Positions 48,642 through 58,398 are shown, numbered from the stretch's first letter. The stretch: 64,000 nt of DNA from Solirubrobacter sp963724195 (GCA_963724195.1 CAVRTQ010000018.1:1-64000), one strand, 5' to 3'. Made by a program: numbers and translations. Notes: a model not told the origin generated them from the letters alone.

Positions 48642-49469
48642 TCAGCCCGCGGCCGCGATCCCTTCCGCGTAGGCGACCGTCGTCGGCGGGCGATCTTCTG
48701 GCTCCTTCGCGAGCCCGGCCAGCACGGCCGCGACGATCGCGTCCGGCAGGTCGGGGCGCCGGTCCCGTGGGTCGGGCGGGGCTTCCTGCAGGTGTGCCCA
48801 CAGCACGCCCATGCCGGTCTTCTCCGCGAACGGCGCCGCGCCCGTCAGCGCGGTGTAGAGCACGCACGCGAGCCCGTACACGTCGGTCCGCGGGCCGACC
48901 TCCTCGGCGCGGATCTGCTCCGGCGCCATGTAGTCCAGCGAGCCCACCGCCTGGCCGGGCTTGGTCAGGTTGCTGGCCTGCGAGTCCTTGGCCAGCCCGA
49001 GGTCGATGATGTAGGCCGCGCCGCGCTCGTCGAGCAGGATGTTCGCGGGCTTGATGTCGCGGTGGACGAGCCCGATGGCGTGGATGGCATCGAGCGCGCC
49101 GCCGACCTCGACGGCCATGCGGACCGTGTCGGCCACGGACAGCGGACCGTCCGCATCCAGACGATCCTGCAGCGACCCGCCGCGCACGAACGCCTGCGCG
49201 AGGTACGGGGTGCCCTCGTGCTCGCCGACGTCCAACACCGGGACGACGTGCGGATGGTCGATGCGCTGGGCCATCCGCGCTTCGCGGTCAAACCGCCGGC
49301 GGACGAGCTCGTCGCTCGCGAAGTCGGGCCGCAGGAGCTTGAGCGCGACTTCCTGGCCGGCGCTGCCGACCGCCAGGTACACCGTGCCCATCCCGCCGTG
49401 GGCGAGCATCGACCGGATCTCGTACGGCCCGATCCGGGTGCCTGCCGCGTGTTCCAGGAGATGTTCGAT
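48642..49469 (-). CDS. Ser/Thr protein kinase (short, PknB-like)
   Basis: About 275 residues, kinase domain only. Gly loop LAHGGMGTVYLA, Lys in VALKLLR, catalytic loop VHRDIKPANILL, DLG in place of DFG, and APEQIR. No TM helix. The homology (GTRIGPYEIRSM) starts upstream of the first ATG (49409). In frame, an ATC at 49469 lies 7 bases after a minus-strand TAGGCT, the spacing seen at other starts, so translation may start there at a non-standard codon or at a mis-sequenced ATG. The -10 box includes the stop of the upstream kinase. Confidence 0.88.
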   Translation of the reverse strand: MEHLLEHAAGTRIGPYEIRSMLAHGGMGTVYLAVGSAGQEVALKLLRPDFASDELVRRRFDREARMAQRIDHPHVVPVLDVGEHEGTPYLAQAFVRGGSLQDRLDADGPLSVADTVRMAVEVGGALDAIHAIGLVHRDIKPANILLDERGAAYIIDLGLAKDSQASNLTKPGQAVGSLDYMAPEQIRAEEVGPRTDVYGLACVLYTALTGAAPFAEKTGMGVLWAHLQEAPPDPRDRRPDLPDAIVAAVLAGLAKEPEDRPPTTVAYAEGIAAAG

Positions 49470-49476
49470 GCAGCCG

Positions 49477-49482
49477 AGCCTA
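49477..49482 (-). promoter_or_regulatory. -10 box TAGGCT of the short kinase gene
   Basis: Minus-strand TAGGCT whose TAG is also the stop codon of the upstream large kinase. It lies 7 bases before the ATC codon where kinase homology appears to begin. Confidence 0.45.
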
Positions 49483-52400
49483 AGCGACAGCGCCCGTTGC
49501 GTCGAGCAAGGGCTTCAGGCGGGCGACGAGCATCGCGATCCCGGCGGTCTCCGCTTCGCGGTACGCGGTGACGAGCAGCTCCCGCGCGCGCTCGGCGTCC
49601 GTGCCCTGGCTGCGAGCGAGCAGACGCTGCGCGTACTCGACCCGGATGAACGGGATCAGCGGCAGCACACCGCGCTCGGCGTTGAGCGCGAGCGCCGCCT
49701 CGAAGTGCTCGGAGGCCAGGTCGATGTCGCCGAACGTCGCGGCCAGCAGCCCGAGGAAGCGCTCCGCGGACCCGAAGCACGCGGCCTGGGTGACCTGCAC
49801 CATGCGGTTGCGGTACGGCAGCAGCTGGGCGTGGAGCTGCCGGGCGCGGATCGCGTCGCCCAGGTGCGAGCACGCCTCGGCCAGCACGCAGGTGGCCGTG
49901 AACCAGAACATGTCGCGCGGGACCGCCGCGAAGTCGTCCTCGGCCAGCTCCTCGAAGGACGCCGCGCCTTCCTCGCGCTCGCCGTTGAGCAGGTGCGCGA
50001 GCGGCAGCACCGCGCGCCAGGCCACGAGCGCCGGGTGCCGCTCGACGAACGTCTCGACCGTCGACACGTACTCGGCCAGCCGGTCCTCGCGCCGGCGCAG
50101 CGTGAGCAGCTGGGCGGCGTAGATCGTGTCGGCGTCGCGGGACTGGGCGCGCTGCCCGAGCTCGTGCGCCTCCCGCGCGAGCCGCTCGGCCTCGGCCACG
50201 CGCCCGCTCATCTGCGCCCACACGACCTCCCAACCCCGGGCGAAGTGCCGGTAGAGCGGCTGGCGGAGCTGCTCGGCGAGCTGCCCCAGCGCGGCGTGCT
50301 CGGCGCGCGCCTCCGCGGTGGACCCGGCCTCGAGCAGGTCGTAGATGCGCCAGTGGCGCCCGAGCGCCTCGAGCTCGCGCACCGCGACCCGCGCGGCCAG
50401 CGCGAGGATCTCCTCGTCGAGCACGAGCCGCTCGTCCAGGTGCGAGATGTGCAGCAGCGCCGCGTGCCGGCTCTGCAGCGCGGCCACGAGCGCCTCGGGG
50501 TCGCCGGTCCGCCGCGCCATCTCCAGCGCCGCCTTGCTGAGCGCGAAGGTGCGCTCCGGCGCGTCCGCGAAGTGCAGCGAGTCGGCCAGCCGCGCGCGCA
50601 CGAGCGCGCCAAGGGCGAAGCCTCGCCCTGCGGGCTCGTTTCGCTGAGGAGCATCGCCCAGGGGGCGATTCTCCCGGGCGTCGAAGGACGGCGAGGGCGC
50701 GGCGGAGTCGAGGGCGTCCAGGGCCTCTTCGAGCAGCGCGATGCCGTCGCGGTCCACGATCCCGGCCTCGGCGTGCCGGCCGGCGAAGCCCAGCGCCGCC
50801 CGCGCCAGCGCCTCCGCGCCGACGGAGCGCCGGGCCAGCATCGCCGCCCGCGCGAACGTGTCCCGCGCCGCGGGATGCCCGGACCGGGACTCGGCGCTGC
50901 CCAGCGCGAGCAGCAACTCGCAGCGGCGCTCGGCGGGAACGTCGCCCTCCAGGGCACGGCGGTAGTGCCCCGCCGCCTGCTCCCACGACAGCGAGGCCGC
51001 GGCCTGCTGGGCCGCGGCGACGGCGTAGTCGATCGCCTTCCCGGTCCGGTCCAGGTGGCGCGACTCGGAGTAGTGGTGCGCGAGCTCGGCCGGCGGCAGC
51101 GCGAAGCGCGGCGCGAGCCCTTCCAGCGCCTGCGCGATCGCGTAGTGCGCGCGCACCCGCCGCGCCGCGCTCTGACGCTCGTACAGCGCCTCCCGCACCA
51201 GCGCGTGCGCGAACACGAAGCGGTCCACGTCGTCCTCGACCTCGCGGATCAGCCCGGCGTCGATCGCCGCCTCCAGGGCGGAGATGAGCCGCTCCACCGG
51301 CTGCGCGATCAGCGCCTCCAGCACTTCGAGCCGGAACTCGCGCCCCACCACCGACGCGGCCGTCACGACCTGCACCGTCAGCTCGTCCAGGCGCGCGAGC
51401 CGGCGGGAGATCATCACCTTCACGCCCTCGGGCACGCCGAGCTCGCCGCCGCGCAGCAGCTCCTCGATGAAGAACGGGTTGCCGTCGGTGTCCGCATGCA
51501 GACGTCGGATCGTCTCGTCGCTGATGCCGGTCCCCTCGCGGGCGAGCACGAGCGCCTCCGTCTCCTCCGCGTCCAGGCCGGCGAGCGCGATCTGCTCCAT
51601 CGACGGCTGGCGCCGCAGCCGCGCGAGCAGGTCGAGCAGCTCGTCGCCGAGCTCCTCGGAGTCGCGCATCGTCGCCACCACGAGCAGCTTCACCGGGTCC
51701 GGGTCCTGCAGCATGTGCGCGAGCAGCAGCGTGGTGGAGGCGTCCGCCCACTGCAGGTCGTCGAGGATCAGCACCACCGAGTGCTCGCGCGCGACGAACG
51801 CCAGCAGCCGCGTCACGGCCGCGAACAGCCGGTAGCGGTCGACCTCCGGCTCGTCCTGGATCGGCGCCTCGTCCGGCGTGTGCCGCCGCAGCGCCGGGAT
51901 GAAGCGACCGAGCTCGGCGAGGTCGGGCATCAGCTCGGGCGGGAAGTACAGCGTCTGCCGGTGCGCGACCCGGTGCTGGATGGCGGTGATGAACGGCTGG
52001 TAGGGCACGAGCGACTCGGCGTCCGAGCGGCCGAACAGCACGGTCGCGCCCCCCGCGTGCACCTCGCGCCCGAGCTCGGACGCCAAGCGCGTCTTGCCGA
52101 TCCCCGCCTCGCCGGAGATGAGCACGAACTGGCGCGTGCCCTCCTCGGCCGCCGCGTAGCGCGCGCGCAGCCGCGCCATCGGCTCCACGCGGCCGACGAA
52201 CGTGCCGCCGCCGACCTCGCTCGAGAGCGCCGGCGGGAGCGGGATCTCGGTCACCCGGTCGCCGCCGCCCGCGTCCGCGGAGATCATCGTCACGCCGCCG
52301 GGGATCGTCGGGCGCACCGACGCCGTCCGCAGCGCCGCGGCCAGCTCGCCCGCGTCCTGGAAGCGGTTCTCGGGCGCCTTGGCCATCGCGCGTGCGACGA

Positions 52401-53142
52401 TCTCGGCCAGCATCGGCGGGACGTCCTCGGCGAGCACGTCCAGCCGCGGCGCGGGCGCCTGCAGGTGCGCGTACATCTTCGCCGCGTCGCTCTCGGTCGG
52501 GTACGGGACCCGTCCGCTGAGCACGTGGTAGAGCACGCAGCCCAGCGCGTACACGTCCGTGCGCGCGTCGACCGTGCCGGCCTCGAACTGCTCGGGCGCG
52601 GCGTAGTCGATCGTGCCCACGAACACGCCCTCGCGCGTGAGCGGGTCCTCCCCCACGTGCTTGGTCAGCCCGAAGTCGCCGAGCAGCGCGAACCCTTCCT
52701 TGTCGAGCAGGATGTTCGCGGGCTTGACGTCGCGGTGCACGAGGCCGAGCTCGTGCGCGGCCTGCAGCCCGTCGGCGACCTGCTTGACGATCCGCACGCC
52801 GTCCTCGACGTCGAGCCGGCCGCGCGCCATCAGCGCGCGGGCGAGGTCGGTGCCGTCGACGTAGCGCATCGTCACGTACAGCAGGCCGTCCTCCTCGCCG
52901 GCGTGGTAGATCGGGACCACGCGCGGATGCTGGATCGAGGCCGCCGTCTCGCACTCGCGCTGGAAGCGCGCGCGGAACTCGGCGTGCGCGGACAGCTCTG
53001 AGCCGATCACCTTCAAGGCGACCTCACGCTTGAGCGCGAGGTGGACGGCGCGATAGACGACGCCCATCCCTCCACGCCCTGCGACTCCTCGGATGATGTG
53101 ATCGGCAAACGCGCTGCCGACGGCGAGCTCAGGCATTCGCAT
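49480..53142 (-). CDS. Ser/Thr kinase fused to AAA ATPase and TPR region
   Basis: 1,220 residues in one open frame. Kinase domain about 15-275: GRGGMGVVYRA, VALKVI, VHRDVKPANILL, DFGLTK, APEQ. AAA/NB-ARC-like ATPase about 305-600: Walker A SGEAGIGKTRLASEL, Walker B SVVLILDDLQWADAS. The rest is helical TPR-like to the end. This is the Pkn-AAA-TPR layout of large signalling kinases with cytoplasmic sensing. The TPR part holds about 30 residues (ARENRPLGDAPQ...) read through two palindromes at 50612-50669. The start is ATG 53142 or 53136. A second kinase follows. Confidence 0.93.
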   Translation of the reverse strand: MRMPELAVGSAFADHIIRGVAGRGGMGVVYRAVHLALKREVALKVIGSELSAHAEFRARFQRECETAASIQHPRVVPIYHAGEEDGLLYVTMRYVDGTDLARALMARGRLDVEDGVRIVKQVADGLQAAHELGLVHRDVKPANILLDKEGFALLGDFGLTKHVGEDPLTREGVFVGTIDYAAPEQFEAGTVDARTDVYALGCVLYHVLSGRVPYPTESDAAKMYAHLQAPAPRLDVLAEDVPPMLAEIVARAMAKAPENRFQDAGELAAALRTASVRPTIPGGVTMISADAGGGDRVTEIPLPPALSSEVGGGTFVGRVEPMARLRARYAAAEEGTRQFVLISGEAGIGKTRLASELGREVHAGGATVLFGRSDAESLVPYQPFITAIQHRVAHRQTLYFPPELMPDLAELGRFIPALRRHTPDEAPIQDEPEVDRYRLFAAVTRLLAFVAREHSVVLILDDLQWADASTTLLLAHMLQDPDPVKLLVVATMRDSEELGDELLDLLARLRRQPSMEQIALAGLDAEETEALVLAREGTGISDETIRRLHADTDGNPFFIEELLRGGELGVPEGVKVMISRRLARLDELTVQVVTAASVVGREFRLEVLEALIAQPVERLISALEAAIDAGLIREVEDDVDRFVFAHALVREALYERQSAARRVRAHYAIAQALEGLAPRFALPPAELAHHYSESRHLDRTGKAIDYAVAAAQQAAASLSWEQAAGHYRRALEGDVPAERRCELLLALGSAESRSGHPAARDTFARAAMLARRSVGAEALARAALGFAGRHAEAGIVDRDGIALLEEALDALDSAAPSPSFDARENRPLGDAPQRNEPAGRGFALGALVRARLADSLHFADAPERTFALSKAALEMARRTGDPEALVAALQSRHAALLHISHLDERLVLDEEILALAARVAVRELEALGRHWRIYDLLEAGSTAEARAEHAALGQLAEQLRQPLYRHFARGWEVVWAQMSGRVAEAERLAREAHELGQRAQSRDADTIYAAQLLTLRRREDRLAEYVSTVETFVERHPALVAWRAVLPLAHLLNGEREEGAASFEELAEDDFAAVPRDMFWFTATCVLAEACSHLGDAIRARQLHAQLLPYRNRMVQVTQAACFGSAERFLGLLAATFGDIDLASEHFEAALALNAERGVLPLIPFIRVEYAQRLLARSQGTDAERARELLVTAYREAETAGIAMLVARLKPLLDATGAVA
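50612..50669. repeat. Palindrome doublet inside the kinase-TPR gene
   Basis: AGGGCGA-agcc-TCGCCCT (50612-50629) and ATCGCCC-agg-GGGCGAT (50653-50669) are perfect 7-bp stems 23 bases apart, inside the coding sequence and in frame. On the kinase strand the motif CGAGCCC-n-C-n-GGGCGAG-nnn-TCGCC recurs at 35978-36000 in bphO, so this may be a small dispersed palindromic repeat. Confidence 0.4.
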
Positions 53143-53148
53143 GGAAGG

Positions 53149-54913
53149 ATGCCACCCATGCTCGCCAAGGCACTGATGCCGCTCGCCGAAAAGCTGGACC
53201 GCAAGTTCGGCTGGCAGCGCCTCCCGTACTACGTCGGCCTCGCCACGCTCATCGGCCTGCGGGAGCGGCTGCGCCAGAACAACCTCTACAGCACGGGTGT
53301 ACCGGGGGTGGAGCGCCCGCAGCCGCCCGGTGCGCGCGAGGCGCGCCGGACGGACGGGAGTTTCAACGACCTCTCCCAGCCCGGGATGGGCACGGCGGGC
53401 GCGCCGTTCGGGCGCAACGGCCCGGCGTTCCCGGACCCGGATCCGCTCGGGGCGCCGCGCCCGCGCGACATCAGCGACGCGCTGATGGACCGCACGCGGT
53501 TCCTGCCCGCCTCGCACCTCAGCGTGCTCGCGGCCGCGTGGCTGCAGTTCGAGGTCCACGACTGGATGAGCCACGCCAAGGAGCCGCCGATCGGCGAGTG
53601 GCTGCTGGACGCGGACATGCCGCTGCCGAAGGCGATCCCGACTCGGCGCCGACCCGCAGGCGTTCGTCTGCCGCGAGCCGCACTGGTGGGACGCGTCGCA
53701 GCTCTACGGCACGCACCCGGAGTACGTCGCCGAGATCGAGCGCGAGCACGGCGAGATCGCCGTCGACGACGACCTGCTGCGCGCGCTCGAACGCCAGGCC
53801 GCGAACTTCAACGCGCCCGAGGCGAGCCTGTGGGTCGGGCTCGCGGCGCTGCTCGTCCTGTTCGCGCACGAGCACAACGCGATCGCCCGCCACCTGCGCG
53901 CCGCGTACCCCGAGCAGGGGGCGCCGTGGCTGTACGCGAAGGCGCGGCTGGTCAACTCGGCGCTGATGGCCAAGATCCACACCGTCGAGTGGACGCCGGC
54001 GATCATCGGCCACCCGACGACGGTGGGCGCGATCAAGGCCACGTGGTGGGGCTTGCGCGGCACGAGCATCGGGCGCATTCCCGGCACGAAGGCCAATCAC
54101 CACGGTGCGCCGTACGCGCTGACCGAGGAGTTCGTCACGGTCTACCGGCTGCACCCGCTGCTGCCCGACGACTACACGCTGGCCGGCAAGACCCTGAACC
54201 TGCGCGAGCTCGCCGTCCAGCCCGGCAACGTCGACCAGCCGCGCGAGCGCATCGACGAGGCGGGCGGGAACGCCGCCGCGCTGTACGCGCTCGGGACGCA
54301 GCCGCCGGGCCAGATCGAGCTGTTCAACTACCCGACGACGATGCGCCGCTGGGAGCGGATCGGCGACCTGCCGCCGATCGACCTCGCCGCGGCCGACATC
54401 CTGCGCTCACGCGAGACGGGCGTGCCGCGGTACCGGGCGTTCCGTCAGCTGCTGCGCCTGCCCGTCCCCACCACCTTCGAGGAGCTCGCCGGCGGCAACC
54501 CGCACACGGCGGCCGCGATCCGCGAGGTCTACGACGGGAACCTCGACGCTGTCGACGCCGTCGTCGGCCTGTACGCCGAGCCCAAGCCGCAGGGCTTCGC
54601 GTTCAGCGAGACCGCGTTCCGGATCTTCCTGCTGATGGCCGCGCGACGCCTGCAGAGCGACCGCTTCTTCACCGACGACTACACGCCGGAGACGTACACG
54701 CCGGAAGGGCTGGCCTGGATCGACGCGACGACGATGGGCGACGTCATCCGCCGCACCTACCCGCAGCTGACGCCGCCGGGAAACCCGTTCCTGACTTTGG
54801 CCTACAGAATTCGCTTGAGCTTCGCGGACGCGTCCTGGGTGACCGGCAGGCCGTGGCCGGTCAGGATCACGCGCGGCTCGAGCTCGGCGATCCGCCGCAG
54901 GGAGCGCCGGTAG
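53149..54913 (+). CDS. Animal-type heme peroxidase / alpha-dioxygenase-like (frameshifted)
   Basis: About 550 residues. The N-terminal part has LQFEVHDWMSH (distal-His motif of alpha-dioxygenases and cyclooxygenase-like enzymes), then after an indel near 53640 FVCREPHWWDASQLYG, HTVEWTPAIIGHPTT (proximal side), and GVPRYRAFRQLLRLPVPTTFEEL, which resembles the plant and bacterial fatty-acid alpha-dioxygenase C-terminus. Probable heme oxygenation of fatty acids. GGAAGG at 53143-53148 favours ATG 53158 as start over 53149. The last 35 codons are antisense to the MBL gene and probably come from a missed stop near 54800. Confidence 0.85.
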
Positions 54914-55518
54914 CGCGCCTCGTCGAGGTTGAACCCCGGCCAGCCCGCGTCGAGCTTGGGCCAGGTGGCGACGGCGTCGCCGACGGCGATCACGCCCCGT
55001 TCGCGCCAGTAGAAGCTCACGCTCCCGGGCGTGTGGCCCTGCGTGGGGATCACCTCGAGCGGCCCGATCCGCTGGCCCTCCTCGTCGGTGAGCAGCTTGT
55101 CCGGCTCGCACCCGTGGTGCGCGTCGAAGTTGATCAGCGCCCCGATCCGCATCGGGTAGATGATCAGCGGGCGGATCGGCCGGAACGGCATCGGCTGCGC
55201 CATCCGGTGGCCGGCGCAGATGTCCGCTTCCCACTGGTGGATGTGGATCGTCAGCTGCGGGTTCAGGCGCTTGAGCGCCGCGACGCCGCCGAGGTGCGAG
55301 CGGTGCGAATGCGTGAGCGCGATGTCCGTGATGTCCGCGGGCGTACGCCCGATGCTCCACAGGTAGCTCACGATCGACTGCGCGTCGTGCTCGTAGCCGG
55401 TGTCCACCAGCACCAGCCGATCCGACCCGTCGTCGATCAGGTAGCACTGGGCGTAGCCGCCGAGCTTCCAGCCCTTCTTGGTCGGTCCGATCCGATGTAC
55501 GCCGGGCGCGATCTCCAC
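54802..55518 (-). CDS. MBL-fold hydrolase with altered metal motif
   Basis: 238 residues. Metallo-beta-lactamase fold: VLVDTGYEHD, LTHSHRSHLGG, PTQGHTPGSVSFYW, VGDAVATWP, LTGHGLPV. The signature H-x-H-x-D-H is H-S-H-R-S-H, so the second-site Asp is Ser, while the first-site ligands (H, H, H, D) remain. Some hydrolases of this fold work with one metal; activity is uncertain. The GTG start at 55518 is set by a minus-strand TAGGCT exactly 7 bases upstream. Convergent with the heme peroxidase. Confidence 0.85.
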   Translation of the reverse strand: MEIAPGVHRIGPTKKGWKLGGYAQCYLIDDGSDRLVLVDTGYEHDAQSIVSYLWSIGRTPADITDIALTHSHRSHLGGVAALKRLNPQLTIHIHQWEADICAGHRMAQPMPFRPIRPLIIYPMRIGALINFDAHHGCEPDKLLTDEEGQRIGPLEVIPTQGHTPGSVSFYWRERGVIAVGDAVATWPKLDAGWPGFNLDEARYRRSLRRIAELEPRVILTGHGLPVTQDASAKLKRIL

Positions 55519-55525
55519 GCCCGCG

Positions 55526-55531
55526 AGCCTA
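55526..55531 (-). promoter_or_regulatory. -10 box TAGGCT of the MBL hydrolase gene
   Basis: Minus-strand TAGGCT, 7 bases before GTG 55518. Spacing identical to the sulfite-oxidase-like gene. Confidence 0.55.
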
Positions 55532-55576
55532 GCCCACGCGCCGCGCTCGTGGGGAGCGCGGCGCGTGTGCGATGGC

Positions 55577-56709
55577 CTAGCGGGTGAGGGTGCCCGTAGC
55601 GTCGCTTGACGGCGCCGGCGGCGGCCGTCGACGGTGACCTTCAGCGCCGGGAGGTGCTTGTCGATCGCCTTGCGCGCCTTGCTCGTCAGGCCGAGGTTGA
55701 ACAGCGCGGCGCCCTGCGGCGTCGAGCTTCGCCGAGCTTGGATCGCGATCGTGCGGGCTGATCTTCAGCTTCTTCGCGTTGGCCGGCGGAGAGCAGCGCG
55801 CTGACCTTGACGGCGGTGCCGGGCTTGCCGGTGACCATGGCGACGCCCTGGTCGAACTTCTTGGCGCTGAGCGTGCAGCGTGCAGGGCAGCGCGGCGCGC
55901 GGCTTCGGCGGCGCAGCTGCGGCGGCGAGCTGCGCGTCGACGGCCGCCTTGGCGGCGTCGTCAGCGAGCTGCGACTGGCCGGTCTGCAGCTGCGTGATCT
56001 GGCTCTGCAGCGGGCGCGTCTGCGTCGGCGATCTGGCGTCGCTGGTGATGGGCGCGCGACGTGTCGGCCGGCGCGTGTAGACGCCGCCCCGGTTGGCCGG
56101 CTCGCACGCCGCCTCGGCCTGCGCCGCGGTGTTCAGCGCGGCGAGGTCGACGCCGGTCGCGGCCTTCACGGCGCGATCCACTCGCCGGGTCGTCGCCGAT
56201 GCCGGCCGCACGTCTTCTGCCACGGCACGTAGTTGAAGAACGGGTCCCGGGGATGCCTCTGCCAGCGCGAGGATGTCTCGCGCGTGTCTCGAGCCCGGCG
56301 CCGAGCGCAGGTCGCGTGCGCCTGCAGGTCGGTCTGTGCGCCGGCCGGTACGTCAGCCAGGCTTGCGGTTGTCGCCGTCATCGTGCTGCGCCAGGTGCCC
56401 GGCCAGCGAAGCGGTAGTTGACAGGCCGCGGCCCGCGGGCGCGCCGTTGGTCAGCGTCGACGGCGTGGCCGCCGGCGCGCCCTCGGTGAAGCCAGCGCGT
56501 AGCCGTCGTTGGCCACCGCGTACTGCGTGCGCGGTGATCCTGGATGCAGAGGTCTTGCGACGGCGTCCGGGATACGGCAGGCGTCGTTGCTGGGCAGCGG
56601 CCTGGTAGCGTCTGCTCGCCGTGAAGACGCCCGGGTGCGCCGAGGCGGCGGCCGGCAGGGCGAGCGCGGCGGCAGCGACGCCGAGCGCGAGGGAACGGGA
56701 CAGCTTCAT
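55577..56709 (-). CDS. Secreted protein, badly frameshifted
   Basis: Clear signal peptide at the ATG 56709 (LALGVAAAALALPAAASAHPG), then coding character that changes frame every 50-100 bases: ADVPAGAQTDLQAH, DPFFNYVPWQKTCG, and near the end ANAKKLKISP and TGTLTR before the TAG at 55577-55579. About 375 residues in all. No family recognised. The C-terminal lysine/leucine pattern resembles the tail of other secreted proteins in this window. The ATG overlaps the stop of the next gene upstream (ATGA), so the two form an operon. Confidence 0.5.
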
Positions 56710-57897
56710 CGGATGACTCCAGTGTTCGAGGTACCGACCGCTCGGCGCGCTCGCCGGACGGGATGAAGACGACCTGGTAGCGGCCGCGCTTCGGCTGCTT
56801 GAGACGCAGCGTGAAGCTGCCGTCGCTGCGCGTGGTGGTGCGGGCGGAGGGCGTGATGGCGTTCGAGCGCAGCCACTGGATCCGGCCGGGAAGCTTCGGA
56901 TCGACGGTGCCGGTGACGGTGGCCGAGCCGTCCGTGCGGTTGCGGACCTTGATCTTCACCGTCGCTGCGAGCGGTGACGGTGAGCTCGCGGCGAGCCGAT
57001 GCGTCTCGGCGGCGGCGCGCAGGCGCGTCGTCTCGCCGATCGACGATCCGGGCGCTGAACGAGCCGTCGGCGGCGCTGGTACGCGCGTGTCGTGCCTGCT
57101 TCTTGTTCGCCGTGCGCGTGAGCGTCACCGGGACGCCCGGCGCGGGCCGGGAGGACCTTGCCGCTGACGGTCACGGTCTTGCGGCCCTTGACGTGCTTGG
57201 CGCGGCGCGCTGACTGAGCTGCAGCGCGAGGCGCGGTCGTCGCCACCGCCGGCGCCGGGCGTCGGCGCCGACCGGCGTTGCAGGAGCCGACGACGTAGTC
57301 GGCGCCGCGCGCCGGGTCGGTCGGCAGACGCCGCCCGGCGCGTGGTCGACCCACGTGACCTCGCGCCGTTGATGCCGTCCCAGGTGATGACGACGGAGCG
57401 CCGATGAGCACGCGTGCCGGCCGCGAGCGCCGGGCACGTCGATCGTCACCGTCCCGCCCGTCCCCGGCCTCGGCTCGACGGCGCCGGTGGTCGGACCCGG
57501 CGCTGGTGAAGCCCGCCGACGCCCGTGTAGGTGCCGTGGTCGTAGCGTCGGCGGGCCGCCGAGTGGCAGCCGAGGCGCGGACGTAGCGCGGCTCGCCGGC
57601 CGACGACTGTAGACGAACGCGTACACCGCCGCCGGGATCTGCGGCGTCGTCGTGCTCGGCCAGCGGCGTCGCCGCGCGGACCTGGATCACGGCCTGCAGG
57701 CGGCCGTTGGCCTCCGACCACCACGCCGCCAGCACGTCGGTCGGCGGCGTGGTGGCCGTCGCCGCTGGCGTCGGTGATCTGGGGTGCGTTGTTGCACGGC
57801 GCGGGCGGTGCCGCCACGGCCGTGGTCACGGGAGAGGGCCGCGAACGCGGCCAGCGCGGTGCAGCGCGCCGGCCGCGAGGGCCCTGAAACGGAACAT
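56706..57897 (-). CDS. Secreted protein with Ig-like/carboxypeptidase-regulatory-like end, badly frameshifted
   Basis: Starts at ATG 57897 (MFRFRALAAGAL, signal peptide continued in other frames), then PCNNAPQITDASGDGHH, PTDVLAAWWSEANGRLQAVIQVRA, and WDGINGREVTWVDHAPGG spread over three frames. The C-terminal third has two beta-sandwich-like repeats: KTVTVSGKVLPARAG...VTLTRTAN and TVKIKVRNRTDGSATVTGTV...ARTTTRSDGSFTLRLKQPKRGRY. About 395 residues. Probably a surface protein. More than ten indels in 1.2 kb. Confidence 0.5.
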
Positions 57898-57986
57898 CGG
57901 ACGACGTCCTCCGTCAAGTATTCGAAGTGGATGCGCATCGACGCGTGCATGGGCACGCGGACGCGACGGAACGGCGAACTGCTAGG

Positions 57987-58307
57987 TCAGGCGGCGACGC
58001 GGGCCGGTGGTCCGCGCAGGGACCACGGCGCCCGCTCGATACCGGCGCTGAAGGGCAGTTCGGCGATGCTCGGCCAGCGCTGCGCGACCTTGCGGCGGCG
58101 CGGCTTGGGCTGCGAGCGGTAGACCGCGAGGATGCGTTCCTCGGCGACGTAGCGGCCGCTCAGGAGCAGACCGACGATCGCCAGGAACGGCGCGGCGTAG
58201 AGCGCCATCTCGATGACGCTCGCGTTGCCCGCGACGACGTTCGCCACCGACAGCGCGACCATGAAGGCGGCGCCGGCGAACATGAACACGCGGCGAGAAG
58301 ACGACAT
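57987..58307 (-). CDS. Small membrane protein, two TM helices
   Basis: 106 residues. Two hydrophobic helices (VFMFAGAAFMVALSVANVVA and EMALYAAPFLAIVGLLLSG) and a basic C-terminal tail with QPKPRRRKVAQRWPS, expected in the cytoplasm. No family recognised. Intact frame in an otherwise damaged stretch. Minus-strand TACAGT lies 12 bases before the ATG. Confidence 0.65.
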   Translation of the reverse strand: MSSSRRVFMFAGAAFMVALSVANVVAGNASVIEMALYAAPFLAIVGLLLSGRYVAEERILAVYRSQPKPRRRKVAQRWPSIAELPFSAGIERAPWSLRGPPARVAA

Positions 58308-58398
58308 CGACCGCGGCGCACTGTACAGGCGCGCGCGAGCGCGGCGCGCAACTCAGACAGTCGTTGAGTCGGCTACACGCGCGGCGGCCGTGTCCGAA

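Noticed and set aside
49039..53001. Plus-strand open frame of about 1,320 codons antisense to the kinase-AAA-TPR gene
   Set aside because: It is the mirror of a high-GC gene with strong codon bias; its product is an arginine/leucine-rich shadow with no domains.
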